Shown piece by piece: positions 55,127 to 63,556 of a stretch of 64,000 bases of DNA. The stretch is from contig NZ_AXAJ01000017.1 in assembly GCF_000472445.1 (NCBI RefSeq), forward strand, positions 1 to 64,000, given 5' to 3'. This DNA is from Burkholderia sp. WSM2230. GTDB lineage: Bacteria > Pseudomonadota > Gammaproteobacteria > Burkholderiales > Burkholderiaceae. Both the position numbers and the translations under genes were made by a program. Below the pieces are notes generated by a model. The model saw only the letters and a program-made list of their open reading frames with translations, had not been told where the DNA came from and made no database searches. Position 1 is the first letter of the stretch; every line of letters begins with the position of its first letter.

Positions 55127-58100
55127 ATGCAAACCACCGACAATGTGACGACCCGGTATGAGGGATCACCCACTGGCCAGACGTTCGGCCAGGCACAAGG
55201 CAATCAAGCGCTCGCGCCGCAAGCGACGTACGCCGACTACAAGGTGATCCGCCGTAATGGCAGCGTGGTGTCGTTTGAACCGTCGAAGATCGCCATTGCC
55301 GTGACGAAGGCATTCCTCGCCGTCAACGGTGGTCAGGGCGCGGCGTCGGCGCGCGTGCGCGAGCTGGTCGAGCAACTCACGCAGAACGTGGTGCGGGCGC
55401 TCCTGCGCAGCCGTCCGAATGGCGGCACGTTCCATATCGAAGACATCCAGGATCAGGTCGAACTCGCGCTGATGCGCGGCGGCGAGCACAACGTCGCGCG
55501 TGCCTACGTGCTGTATCGCGAGAAGCGCACGCAGGCGCGCGGTCATGACGAACAGGCGGCCGGCAGCACGCCGGGCCTGAACGTGACGGACAACGGCGTG
55601 ACGCGTCCGCTGGACATGGCGGCGCTGCGCGGCATCATCGAGTCGGCTTGCGCGAATCTGGGCGACGCCGTGAGCGCCGAGCCGATCGTCGCAGAAACGG
55701 TGAAGAACCTGTACGACGGCGTGCCGATGAGCCAGGTCTATGACTCGGCCATTCTTGCCGCCCGCACGATGATCGAGAAAGATCCGGCGTATAGCCAGGT
55801 TACCGCGCGCATCCTGCTGCACACCATCCGCCGCGAGATTCTCGAAGAAGAAGTGACGCAAGCTCAAATGGGCGAGCGCTACGCCGAGTACTTCCCGCAG
55901 TTCATCAAGCGCGGCGTGCAGGCTGAACTGCTCGACGACAAGCTGCTGCAATTCGACCTGAAGCGTCTCGGCGCCGCGCTCGACAACAACCGCGACCTGC
56001 AGTTCGGCTACCTCGGTCTGCAAACGCTGTACGACCGCTACTTCCTGCATCACGACGGCGTGCGCATCGAGATGCCCCAGGCATTCTTTATGCGTGTCGC
56101 AATGGGCCTGTCGCTCAACGAGATCGACCGTGAAGCGCGCGCCATCGAGTTTTACAACGTGCTGTCGAGCTTCGACTTCATGTCGTCCACGCCCACGCTG
56201 TTCAACTCGGGCACGCGCCGCTCGCAGTTGTCGTCGTGCTATCTGACCACGGTCGACGACGACCTCGACGGCATCTACGAAGCGCTGAAGGAAAACGCGC
56301 TGCTCTCGAAGTTTGCCGGCGGTCTCGGTAACGACTGGACGCGCGTGCGCGCGCTCGGCTCGCACATCAAGGGCACCAATGGCAAGTCGCAAGGCGTCGT
56401 GCCGTTCCTGAAGGTTGTCAACGACACGGCAGTGGCCGTGAACCAGGGCGGCAAGCGCAAGGGCGCGGTGTGCGCGTATCTGGAAACGTGGCACCTCGAC
56501 ATCGAAGAATTCCTTGAGCTGCGCAAGAACACCGGCGACGACCGTCGCCGCACCCACGACATGAACACGGCGAACTGGATTCCCGACCTGTTCATGAAGC
56601 GCGTGATGGAAGGCGGCGACTGGACGCTGTTCTCGCCGTCCACCTGCCCGGACCTGCACGACAAGTTCGGCGCCGAGTTCGAAGCGGCTTACACGGCTTA
56701 CGAAGACAAGGTCGCGCGCGGCGAGATCAAGCTCTTCAAGAAGGTTCCGGCGGCGCAACTGTGGCGCAAGATGCTCGGCATGCTGTTCGAAACGGGTCAC
56801 CCGTGGATCACGTTCAAGGACCCGTGCAATGTGCGCTCGCCGCAACAGCACGTGGGCGTCGTCCACTCGTCGAATCTGTGCACCGAAATCACCCTCAACA
56901 CGAGCGACGCCGAAATCGCCGTCTGCAACCTGGGCTCGGTGAATCTCGTCGCGCATCTGAAGGAACAGGCCGACGGCACGCTCGCGCTCGACCACGAGAA
57001 GCTCAAGCGCACGGTCAGCGTCGCGATGCGCATGCTCGACAACGTGATCGACATCAACTACTACGCGGTGGCCAAGGCGCGTAACTCGAACCTGAAGCAT
57101 CGTCCGGTCGGCATGGGCATCATGGGCTTCCAGGACTGCCTGCATCTGCTGCGCACGCCGTATGCGTCCGAAGAGGCGGTCAAGTTCGCCGACACTTCGA
57201 TGGAAGCGGTCTGCTACTACGCTTACTACGCGTCGACGGAGCTGGCGGAAGAGCGCGGCCGTTACTCGAGCTACCGCGGCTCGCTGTGGGATCGCGGCAT
57301 CCTCCCGCAAGACTCGGTGAAGCTGCTCGCCGAAGCGCGCGGCGGCTATGTCGAGGTGGATTCGAGCGAGTCGATGGACTGGACGGAGCTGCGTCAGCGC
57401 ATCGCCACCTACGGCATGCGCAACTCGAACTGCATCGCGATCGCACCCACGGCGACGATCTCGAACATCATCGGCGTGTCGGCTTGCATCGAGCCTACGT
57501 TCCAGAACCTGTACGTGAAGTCGAACCTGTCGGGCGAATTCACGGTGGTCAACGACTACCTGGTGCGCGATCTGAAGGCACGCGGCCTGTGGGACGAAGT
57601 GATGGTCGCCGACCTGAAGTACTTCGACGGCACGCTCTCGCGCATCGACCGTATCCCGGCTGATCTGCGCGCGATCTACGCCACGGCGTTCGAAGTCGAT
57701 CCGAAGTGGCTGGTCGAAGCGGCGTCGCGCCGTCAGAAGTGGATCGACCAGGCGCAGTCGCTGAACATCTACATGGCCGGCGCATCGGGCAAGAAGCTCG
57801 ACGAGATCTACAAGCTCGCATGGGTGCGCGGTTTGAAGACCACGTACTACCTGCGCACGATGGCGGCAACGCACGTCGAGAAATCGACGGTGGCTCACGG
57901 CGCGCTCAACGCAGTGAGTTCGGGCGGCGGCGAAGGTGCAGGTGGCGCTGGTGGTGCTGGCGGTATCAGCGGCGGCGCGGCTGGCGGCTTCGGCGTGAGC
58001 GGCGGTGCGGGCGGCCTTCAGGCGGCAGCAGCGACAGCGGCGGCAGCAGTGCCGGCGGTTGCAGTCGAAGCTGCGCCCGAAGCCGACGGCCCCGTCTGCA

Positions 58101-58150
58101 TGATGCGTCCTGGCGACCCTGGCTTCGACGAGTGCGAGGCTTGCCAGTAA
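55127..58150 (+). CDS. nrdA: Class Ia ribonucleotide reductase, large subunit NrdA
   Basis: The 1007-residue catalytic subunit reduces ribonucleoside diphosphates with NrdB. Two ATP-cone-like modules precede the barrel (about residues 35-140 and 160-250), so it is longer than E. coli NrdA (761) but similar to Pseudomonas-type proteins. Active-site residues are visible: Cys371 (QLSSCYLTT), the thiyl Cys585 with Asn583 and Glu587 (SSNLCTEI) and Cys600. A Gly-rich, then Ala-rich linker (about 926-985) leads to the redox tail CEACQ (Cys1003, Cys1006). I use the ATG at 55127 with AGGAG 8 nt upstream, rather than a TTG two codons earlier. Confidence 0.96.
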   Translation: MQTTDNVTTRYEGSPTGQTFGQAQGNQALAPQATYADYKVIRRNGSVVSFEPSKIAIAVTKAFLAVNGGQGAASARVRELVEQLTQNVVRALLRSRPNGGTFHIEDIQDQVELALMRGGEHNVARAYVLYREKRTQARGHDEQAAGSTPGLNVTDNGVTRPLDMAALRGIIESACANLGDAVSAEPIVAETVKNLYDGVPMSQVYDSAILAARTMIEKDPAYSQVTARILLHTIRREILEEEVTQAQMGERYAEYFPQFIKRGVQAELLDDKLLQFDLKRLGAALDNNRDLQFGYLGLQTLYDRYFLHHDGVRIEMPQAFFMRVAMGLSLNEIDREARAIEFYNVLSSFDFMSSTPTLFNSGTRRSQLSSCYLTTVDDDLDGIYEALKENALLSKFAGGLGNDWTRVRALGSHIKGTNGKSQGVVPFLKVVNDTAVAVNQGGKRKGAVCAYLETWHLDIEEFLELRKNTGDDRRRTHDMNTANWIPDLFMKRVMEGGDWTLFSPSTCPDLHDKFGAEFEAAYTAYEDKVARGEIKLFKKVPAAQLWRKMLGMLFETGHPWITFKDPCNVRSPQQHVGVVHSSNLCTEITLNTSDAEIAVCNLGSVNLVAHLKEQADGTLALDHEKLKRTVSVAMRMLDNVIDINYYAVAKARNSNLKHRPVGMGIMGFQDCLHLLRTPYASEEAVKFADTSMEAVCYYAYYASTELAEERGRYSSYRGSLWDRGILPQDSVKLLAEARGGYVEVDSSESMDWTELRQRIATYGMRNSNCIAIAPTATISNIIGVSACIEPTFQNLYVKSNLSGEFTVVNDYLVRDLKARGLWDEVMVADLKYFDGTLSRIDRIPADLRAIYATAFEVDPKWLVEAASRRQKWIDQAQSLNIYMAGASGKKLDEIYKLAWVRGLKTTYYLRTMAATHVEKSTVAHGALNAVSSGGGEGAGGAGGAGGISGGAAGGFGVSGGAGGLQAAAATAAAAVPAVAVEAAPEADGPVCMMRPGDPGFDECEACQ

Positions 58151-58804
58151 GCGGCGAGCAGCAAGCAGGTTCGTTGTTTGCTAAAGGGTCCTAGGTAATC
58201 ACCCGCATGCAGCGACAACGAGCCTCATCGAGATGAAGAAGAAGTAACCCGACGAGCGGCGCGGCAAGCGCGATGACCAGGTGAAAGGCCGCACCGCTCA
58301 TCGTCGGACAAACGAAGTAGACGTAGCGAAGCAGCGGTTCGGCATGTCACGCAACGCGCCAGATGACAGCAGACTGCAAGACCCGACGCTCAAGCAATGC
58401 CTGGCAACCCTTAAGCAATGCTTCAGCAGCGCATCATCAACGCTTTGGTCAACCGGGCGAGCAACGCAGCCGGCTACATGCATGACCCGACATTGCGTTG
58501 AACTTCGTCTCACTCGTGCGGACGAACCGGCAACGCGCAGCAAGTGCAGTAGACAGCACACGCACTCCGCAATACAGATAGATAGAGCAGCGAAACGACG
58601 CTTGAACACGTTGCTCTTTGAGCTCGCGAAGTACCTCAGCGACACACGTTCAACACGCTTCACATGAGGCGATGCACACACACCGTTGAACAAAGTGTTG
58701 TATGAACGTAGCAACGCGAATCGAAAACAGGATTTTTCATGAGCGGACTCTTTTATCGCTCGTGAAAAGATGGTACAAACCGTTCTAAATTGATGGTGAC
58801 ATTT
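58151..58804 (+). other. nrdA-nrdB intergenic region without a supported gene
   Basis: This 654-nt spacer looks less GC-rich than its neighbours. Open frames exist on both strands but none has a convincing start or family resemblance. It holds AAGCAATGC twice (58392 and 58413) and GTTGAAC/CAACAC inverted elements around 58650-58700. A 12-bp stem with one G-T pair lies at 58734-58745 with 58757-58768. A promoter or processing site for nrdB is likely here but is not resolved. Confidence 0.5.
58734..58768 (+). promoter_or_regulatory. 12-bp stem-loop upstream of nrdB
   Basis: TTTTCATGAGCG pairs with CGCTCGTGAAAA (one wobble) around an 11-nt loop, ending 36 nt before the nrdB start. It has no T-run on the plus strand, so a terminator is unlikely. 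An RNA-processing or translation-control role is possible. Confidence 0.55.
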
Positions 58805-60037
58805 ATGCTCAACTGGGATGACGAGATCACTGCCGTAACTCCCTCGAGCGCTACGCAACAGAACGTGTTGCGCAACGCTGCGGGATCGGCTGTCGGTTCG
58901 CAAGCCGGAACGCGTTCCGCTCCTCATGCTCCCTCGGCTCAAGACATCTTCGCGAACGACATCGCTGTCGCTCCCGTTGCTCCGATTGCTCGCGCTGCTG
59001 GAACGGCTGCCGTTTCAGAGGCTCGGGTCAATGTCGCCGACAAGCGCATCATCAACGGCCAGACCGACGTCAATCAGTTGGTGCCGTTCAAATACAAGTG
59101 GGCCTGGGAAAAGTATCTGGCTGGTTGCGCCAACCACTGGATGCCGCAAGAAGTGAACATGTCGCGCGACATCGCCCTCTGGAAGGACCCGAACGGGCTG
59201 ACCGAAGACGAGCGCCGCATCGTCAAGCGCAACCTGGGCTTCTTCGTGACGGCTGACTCCCTCGCCGCCAACAACATTGTGCTGGGCACCTACCGCCACA
59301 TCACGGCGCCCGAATGCCGCCAGTTCCTGCTGCGCCAGGCGTTCGAAGAGGCGATCCACACGCACGCATACCAGTACATCGTCGAATCGCTGGGTCTCGA
59401 CGAAGGCGAAATCTTCAACGCGTATCACGAGGTTCCCTCGATCCGCGCGAAAGACGAATTCCTGATTCCGTACATCAATGTGCTGACCGATCCGGGCTTC
59501 AAGACCGGCACGCTCGAAACCGACCAGACGCTGCTGCGCTCGCTGATCGTGTTCGCCTGTGTGATGGAAGGCCTGTTCTTCTACGTCGGCTTTACGCAAA
59601 TCCTGGCGCTCGGCCGCCAGAACAAGATGACCGGCGCGGCGGAGCAATACCAGTACATCCTGCGCGACGAGTCGATGCACTGCAACTTCGGCATCGACCT
59701 GATCAACCAGATCAAACTTGAAAACCCGCAACTCTGGACGGCTGAGTTCCGCGCGGAAATCCGCGAGATCTTCCAGCAGGCGGTCGAACTTGAATACCGT
59801 TACGCAGAAGACACGATGCCGCGCGGGGTGCTCGGCCTCAATGCGTCGATGTTCAAGAGCTATCTGCGCTTCATCTGCAACCGCCGTTGCCAGCAGATCG
59901 GTCTCGATCCGCTGTACCCGAACGAGGAAAACCCGTTCCCGTGGATGAGCGAGATGATCGACCTGAAGAAGGAGCGCAACTTCTTCGAGACGCGTGTTAT
60001 CGAATATCAGACTGGCGGCGCGCTGACCTGGGAGTGA
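58805..60037 (+). CDS. nrdB: Class Ia ribonucleotide reductase, small subunit NrdB
   Basis: The 410-residue di-iron subunit generates the tyrosyl radical for NrdA. Iron ligands and the radical site are visible in EEAIHTHAYQYI (Glu182, His185, Tyr189, equivalent to E. coli Glu115, His118, Tyr122) and in DESMHCNFGIDLI. The first about 75 residues are Ala/Ser-rich and precede the core (RIINGQTDVNQLVPFKY). I choose the ATG at 58805 (MLNWDDEITAV), the usual Burkholderia start; an ATG at 58793 and a TTG at 58790 are alternatives. It is separated from nrdA by 654 nt. Confidence 0.95.
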   Translation: MLNWDDEITAVTPSSATQQNVLRNAAGSAVGSQAGTRSAPHAPSAQDIFANDIAVAPVAPIARAAGTAAVSEARVNVADKRIINGQTDVNQLVPFKYKWAWEKYLAGCANHWMPQEVNMSRDIALWKDPNGLTEDERRIVKRNLGFFVTADSLAANNIVLGTYRHITAPECRQFLLRQAFEEAIHTHAYQYIVESLGLDEGEIFNAYHEVPSIRAKDEFLIPYINVLTDPGFKTGTLETDQTLLRSLIVFACVMEGLFFYVGFTQILALGRQNKMTGAAEQYQYILRDESMHCNFGIDLINQIKLENPQLWTAEFRAEIREIFQQAVELEYRYAEDTMPRGVLGLNASMFKSYLRFICNRRCQQIGLDPLYPNEENPFPWMSEMIDLKKERNFFETRVIEYQTGGALTWE

Positions 60038-60124
60038 TCCGGGTTCGTGTCGTAGATGCATTCATCGATGGGGATGCCGTCGGCCTTGAGCTGCGGCAAT
60101 TATGTTTAGGAGCTGAACCGCCTG

Positions 60125-60451
60125 ATGCAAAGCGTGCCCCGTGCGCCGCGTGCCTTCGCGGCCCACAAACATGACTGGCACTTTGCGAACCCTTCAGTGG
60201 GATGGGCAAACTTCCCCCCGGAAAAAGCCGACGGCGTGATCGCCGTTGGCTCGATCAAGCAATTACCGGCGTTGCAACCCAACGCCGATGACATTTGGCG
60301 CGCGGTGCCTTCGGGCACGGCGCGCCTTACCGCATTCATTAGCGTAAGCGCGCGGCACCTGCGTACGCCGATGAATAGCCCGCTTCGTAGCGCGCGCCCT
60401 GAGAAGCGTCCGCGGGAAGCGGGTTTTGACGAAGGGTGTAGTTTGAACTGA
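60125..60451 (+). CDS. Possible small hypothetical protein
   Basis: A 108-residue open frame lies between nrdB and the H1-like gene (a 444-nt gap, 60038-60481). An AGGAG at 60109-60113 is about 11 nt upstream, somewhat far. The segment HDWHFANPSVGWANFPPEKA looks protein-like, but I recognise no family, and a strong hairpin (60297-60326) lies inside. It may be non-coding leader sequence of the downstream gene. Confidence 0.25.
   Translation: MQSVPRAPRAFAAHKHDWHFANPSVGWANFPPEKADGVIAVGSIKQLPALQPNADDIWRAVPSGTARLTAFISVSARHLRTPMNSPLRSARPEKRPREAGFDEGCSLN
60297..60326 (+). other. Thirteen-pair hairpin with TTCG tetraloop
   Basis: Arms 60297-60309 and 60314-60326 pair at 12 of 13 positions (one G-G mismatch) around TTCG, a very stable tetraloop. 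It lies 260 nt after nrdB and is followed by TTACCGCATT. It may end the nrdB transcript despite lacking a T-run. Confidence 0.55.
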
Positions 60452-60481
60452 CTCTCATCTGAAAACCTGAAGGAGAAAATG

Positions 60482-61126
60482 ATGGCAACTGCAAAGAAAG
60501 CCGCCGCTAAGAAGCCTGCAGCGAAGAAGGTCGCAGCAAAGAAGGCAGCTCCGGCGAAGAAGGCCGCACCGGCAAAGAAAGTAGCAGCGAAGAAGGCAGC
60601 GCCGGCCAAGAAGGTCGCAGCGAAGAAGGCAGCTCCGGCGAAGAAGGTTGCAGCGAAGAAGGCTGCGCCGGCCAAGAAGACCGCAGCGAAGAAAGCCGCA
60701 CCGGCCAAGAAGGTAGCAGCGAAGAAGGCAGCGCCGGCCAAGAAGGCAGCAGCGAAGAAGGCTGCACCGGCCAAGAAGGCGACTGCGAAGAAGGCAGCGC
60801 CCGCGAAGAAGGCTGCAGCGAAGAAGGCCGCGCCTGCGAAGAAGGCTGCAGCGAAGAAGGCCGCGCCTGCGAAGAAGGCTGCTGCCAAGAAGGCTGCGCC
60901 CGCGAAAAAGGCTGCCGCTAAAAAGGCTGCGCCTGCCAAGAAGGCTGCTCCTGCGAAGAAGGCCGCTGCTCCTGCGAAGAAGGCCGCGCCTGCGAAGAAG
61001 GCTGTCGCCAAGAAGGCTGCGCCTGCACCCGCTGCGACTTCTGTTTCGAGCGCACCGGCGGCGACGGTGAAGACCGCGCTGAACCCGGCAGCGGCATGGC
61101 CGTTCCCGACGGGCAGCCGTCCGTAA
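60482..61126 (+). CDS. Histone H1-like Lys/Ala/Pro-rich DNA-binding protein
   Basis: The 214-residue protein is almost wholly built of Lys/Ala/Pro repeats, with an 11-residue period AAPAKKVAAKK repeated about a dozen times, like the C-terminal domain of eukaryotic H1 and the bacterial AlgP/HctB-type proteins. It is extremely basic and should bind DNA non-specifically as a nucleoid protein. The last 35 residues are Ala/Ser/Thr-rich and end FPTGSRP. I prefer the ATG at 60482 over 60479 because AGGAG lies 6 nt upstream. A strong terminator follows, about 96 nt downstream. Confidence 0.88.
   Translation: MATAKKAAAKKPAAKKVAAKKAAPAKKAAPAKKVAAKKAAPAKKVAAKKAAPAKKVAAKKAAPAKKTAAKKAAPAKKVAAKKAAPAKKAAAKKAAPAKKATAKKAAPAKKAAAKKAAPAKKAAAKKAAPAKKAAAKKAAPAKKAAAKKAAPAKKAAPAKKAAAPAKKAAPAKKAVAKKAAPAPAATSVSSAPAATVKTALNPAAAWPFPTGSRP
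60522..61020 (+). repeat. 33-bp tandem repeats coding the H1-like protein
   Basis: Degenerate 33-bp units (for example starting GCAGCTCCGGCGAAGAAG) encode the 11-residue repeat. Units differ mainly at third positions and at the Val/Ala/Thr codon. Copy number is likely to vary among strains. Confidence 0.85.
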
Positions 61127-61221
61127 CAGGACGCGGGCAGTAGAAGTACTTCGGCACATGGTTCCATGTGTCCGATGATCGGGCAGCGCTTGACGGAGTC
61201 TCGCGAGCGCTACCCGGTCAG

Positions 61222-61257
61222 GATCCCGTTGCTGGTCTCCGGCAACGGGATTTTTTT
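61222..61257 (+). terminator. Intrinsic terminator of the H1-like gene
   Basis: A perfect 10-bp stem (61223-61232 with 61242-61251) is followed by seven T. Confidence 0.93.
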
Positions 61258-61364
61258 CGCCCGAAGAAAACGTAAGTCGCGAGGCGTTGCGCGTCGCGGG
61301 TCCCGCGTCGACGGTGCGGCTCTCGCCGTGCACGTGGGCTCGGCATCGTGCGCTGAGCGCAGGC

Positions 61365-61398
61365 GAAAAAAAACGCATGCACAGGGGAGGGCATGCGT
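61365..61398 (-). terminator. Intrinsic terminator of the glycine-zipper lipoprotein gene
   Basis: On the minus strand, an ACGCATGC/GCATGCGT stem (61391-61398 with 61373-61380) is followed by a run of T, 48 nt after the gene's stop. Confidence 0.9.
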
Positions 61399-61445
61399 GT
61401 GAGGTCGATGCGGCCGCGTCAAGCTGGCCGCTCGAGAGGGGAAAG

Positions 61446-61922
61446 CTAGTGCGTGACGCGCGTAACGCCGCCGCTGGAGAGAAGCCGGACGCGCTCGCCA
61501 GCGCGGAAGATCTCGCCGGTGGAGCTTTGGGTGATCGCACGGATGTCGCCGTTATCGAGGCGTACGGTGATCTCGAGACCGTCGCGCACGGCGACGCTGT
61601 TCTCGACCGAGTTGCCGGCCACCGCGCCCGCCAGACCGCCGATGATGCCCGTCACGATCGAGCCGCGTCCGCCGCCGATCGCGCTGCCGGCCACCGCGCC
61701 CAACGCGCCGCCGCCGATCGCGCCAAGGCCGCTTGGCTGACCGTTGTTCGAACTGATCTTGACTGCGCGCACACTGTCGACCGTGCCCATACGGACCGTT
61801 TCCTCGCGCTGTGCCTGCGACGCCGTATACACGTCCGCGGAACTGCTGTTGTATGCACACCCCGACATGGCCAGCGAACCGGCAATCAAGGCGGCCACTA
61901 CCAGGCGACTCGTTGTTCTCAT
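61446..61922 (-). CDS. Glycine-zipper outer-membrane lipoprotein (SlyB/PCP-like)
   Basis: The 158-residue lipoprotein has a signal peptide with lipobox LAMSGC (Cys22). A glycine-zipper 2TM segment (about residues 68-105; AIGGGALGAVAGSAIGGG and GIIGGLAGAVAGN) could form a membrane hairpin. The C-terminal beta region (EITVRLDNGDIRAI) is typical of the SlyB/Pcp family, which supports outer-membrane integrity. It is divergent-free and monocistronic, with its own terminator. The exact family member is not certain. Confidence 0.87.
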   Translation of the reverse strand: MRTTSRLVVAALIAGSLAMSGCAYNSSSADVYTASQAQREETVRMGTVDSVRAVKISSNNGQPSGLGAIGGGALGAVAGSAIGGGRGSIVTGIIGGLAGAVAGNSVENSVAVRDGLEITVRLDNGDIRAITQSSTGEIFRAGERVRLLSSGGVTRVTH

Positions 61923-61947
61923 TCCCTAACTCCAATAGCTTCCGTTA

Positions 61948-62886
61948 TTACGGCAGGTCGTACCCGAACGCCTGCTTGAACCGTTCGTTGATCTGCGCCC
62001 GGGTGGGCGCGTAGTTTTGCGGGCCCTGGTGTTCGATCTTCAGCGCGCCCATCAGGCTTGCGAGACGGCCGGTGGTCGCCCAGCCGAGCTTCTTTTCGAT
62101 GCCGTACAGCAAGCCGCCGCGAAACGCGTCGCCGCAACCTGTCGGATCGAGCACCTGCTGCGCCTTGACGGCCGGAATTTGTTCGACGCCGCCCGCGTGA
62201 TGGATCTGCGCACCGTGTTCGCCGAGCGTGACGATGAGCGCTTCCACCTTGCCAGCGATCTCCTCGATCGACCAGCCTGTCTTGTTGCTCACGAGCTTGG
62301 CTTCGTAATCGTTGACAGCTACGTAAGTCGCAAGTTCAATCATGCGCCGCAGTGCAGCACCGTCGAAGAGCGGCAGACCCTGGCCCGGATCGAAGATGAA
62401 CGGCACGCCCGCCGCTGCCAGGTGCTCCGAATGCTGGACCATGCCGTCGTAGCCGTCCGGCGCGACGATGCCAAGCGTGATGCCCTTCGCTTCGTCCGCG
62501 CGGTTCAGATGCGACTGCATCATCGCGCCCGGATGGAACGCGGTGATCTGATTGTTCTCGAGATCGGTGGTTATCATGGCCTGCGCCGAGTAGGTGCCCG
62601 GCACGACCAGCACGTTTTCCGTCGACAGCCCGAGTTGCCTGAAGCGGTCCATGTAGAGTTGCGCGTCGATCTCGCCGAGCGTGCCCATGATGCGCGCGTC
62701 GCCGCCAAGCAGATTCAGCGAATAGGCGATGTTGCCCGCACAGCCGCCGAACTCGCGGCGCATGGTTGGCACGAGAAAGCTCACGTTCAGGATGTGGACC
62801 TGCTCCGGCAGGATGTGCTCCCGGAACCGGCCTTCGAAGGTCATGATGTTGTCGTAGGCGAGCGAGCCGCAAATCAGCGTAGACAA
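61948..62886 (-). CDS. PfkB-family nucleoside kinase (adenosine kinase-like)
   Basis: The 312-residue ribokinase-family enzyme has the N-terminal signature GGCAGNIAYSLNLLGGDA and the C-terminal ATP/anion-hole motif DPTGCGDAFRGGLLYG, with the catalytic Asp in GCGD. It resembles the Burkholderia adenosine kinases that phosphorylate adenosine and related nucleosides; substrate assignment rests on this resemblance. No signal peptide. It lies 25 nt upstream of the lipoprotein gene on the same strand, which suggests shared transcription. Confidence 0.88.
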   Translation of the reverse strand: MSTLICGSLAYDNIMTFEGRFREHILPEQVHILNVSFLVPTMRREFGGCAGNIAYSLNLLGGDARIMGTLGEIDAQLYMDRFRQLGLSTENVLVVPGTYSAQAMITTDLENNQITAFHPGAMMQSHLNRADEAKGITLGIVAPDGYDGMVQHSEHLAAAGVPFIFDPGQGLPLFDGAALRRMIELATYVAVNDYEAKLVSNKTGWSIEEIAGKVEALIVTLGEHGAQIHHAGGVEQIPAVKAQQVLDPTGCGDAFRGGLLYGIEKKLGWATTGRLASLMGALKIEHQGPQNYAPTRAQINERFKQAFGYDLP

Positions 62887-62983
62887 GGCGAGCGTTCCTG
62901 TAAAAAACGATGGAGAAATCGGGGGGAAGATGCGACAGCGCCGCGCGTGAAGCGCGGCGCCGGAGTCTTCGTACGCTTGGGTT

Positions 62984-63484
62984 TTACTTCAGCGCAGCGA
63001 GTGCTGCGTCGTAGTTCGGTTCGTTCTTGATTTCGCCGACCAGTTCCGCGTGAACGACCTTGTCGTTCTCGTCGATCACGACGACGGCACGCGCCGTGAG
63101 ACCCGCGAGCGGCCCGCTCGTCACATCGACGCCGTATGCCTGTGCGAACTCATGGCCACGGAAGGTCGAGGCCGTCACGACGTTCTCGATGCCTTCGGTC
63201 GTGCAGAAGCGCGACGCGGCGAACGGCAGGTCGCCCGACACGACGATCACCGACGTGTTGGTGAGCTTGGCGGCGGCTTCGTTGAACTTGCGGGTGGAGG
63301 TCGCGCAGGTCGGCGTGTCGAGGCTCGGGACGATGTTCAGCACCTTGCGCTTGCCGGCGAAATCGGCGAGCGACAACGGCTTCAGGTCCTTGCCGACCAG
63401 CGAGAAAGCAGGCGCGGTCTGGCCGACCGACGGGAAGGTGCCGGCTACTTCGATCGGGTTACCACCCAGCGTGACTTGACTCAT
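62984..63484 (-). CDS. tpx: Thiol peroxidase Tpx
   Basis: The 166-residue atypical 2-Cys peroxiredoxin reduces lipid and other hydroperoxides with thioredoxin. The peroxidatic Cys60 lies in SLDTPTCATSTRKFN and the resolving Cys94 in SRFCTTEG, the Tpx-specific spacing. Length matches E. coli Tpx (168). Its start is preceded by GGAGCACAAC on the minus strand. It is 98 nt upstream of the PfkB gene. Confidence 0.95.
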   Translation of the reverse strand: MSQVTLGGNPIEVAGTFPSVGQTAPAFSLVGKDLKPLSLADFAGKRKVLNIVPSLDTPTCATSTRKFNEAAAKLTNTSVIVVSGDLPFAASRFCTTEGIENVVTASTFRGHEFAQAYGVDVTSGPLAGLTARAVVVIDENDKVVHAELVGEIKNEPNYDAALAALK

Positions 63485-63556
63485 GTGTTGTGCTCCGAAA
63501 GTTCGTCAGTGATGACGGTGAGCGCGCCCGGTCCGAGCCGGGCACGCGGGGACGCG

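Larger units (their letters stand above)
61127..61445 (+). other. Spacer between the H1-like gene and the glycine-zipper lipoprotein gene
   Basis: These 319 nt lie between convergent genes. They contain two terminators, listed separately, and no supported gene. Confidence 0.6.

Noticed and set aside
55166..57898. Minus-strand open frame of 910 codons opposite nrdA
   Set aside because: Same GC-driven shadow effect; its composition is Arg/Val/His-rich with no domain, while nrdA has all catalytic motifs.
58298..58942. Minus-strand open frame of 214 codons in the nrdA-nrdB gap
   Set aside because: It runs into the start of nrdB, is rich in Arg, Ser and Cys without any motif, and has no clear ribosome site.
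60106..61540. Two long minus-strand open frames opposite the H1-like gene, encoding repetitive FFAGAAFLAA-type or Leu/Arg/Cys-rich sequence
   Set aside because: They arise from the complement of the Lys/Ala codon repeats. The plus-strand frame has a proper ribosome site and terminator.
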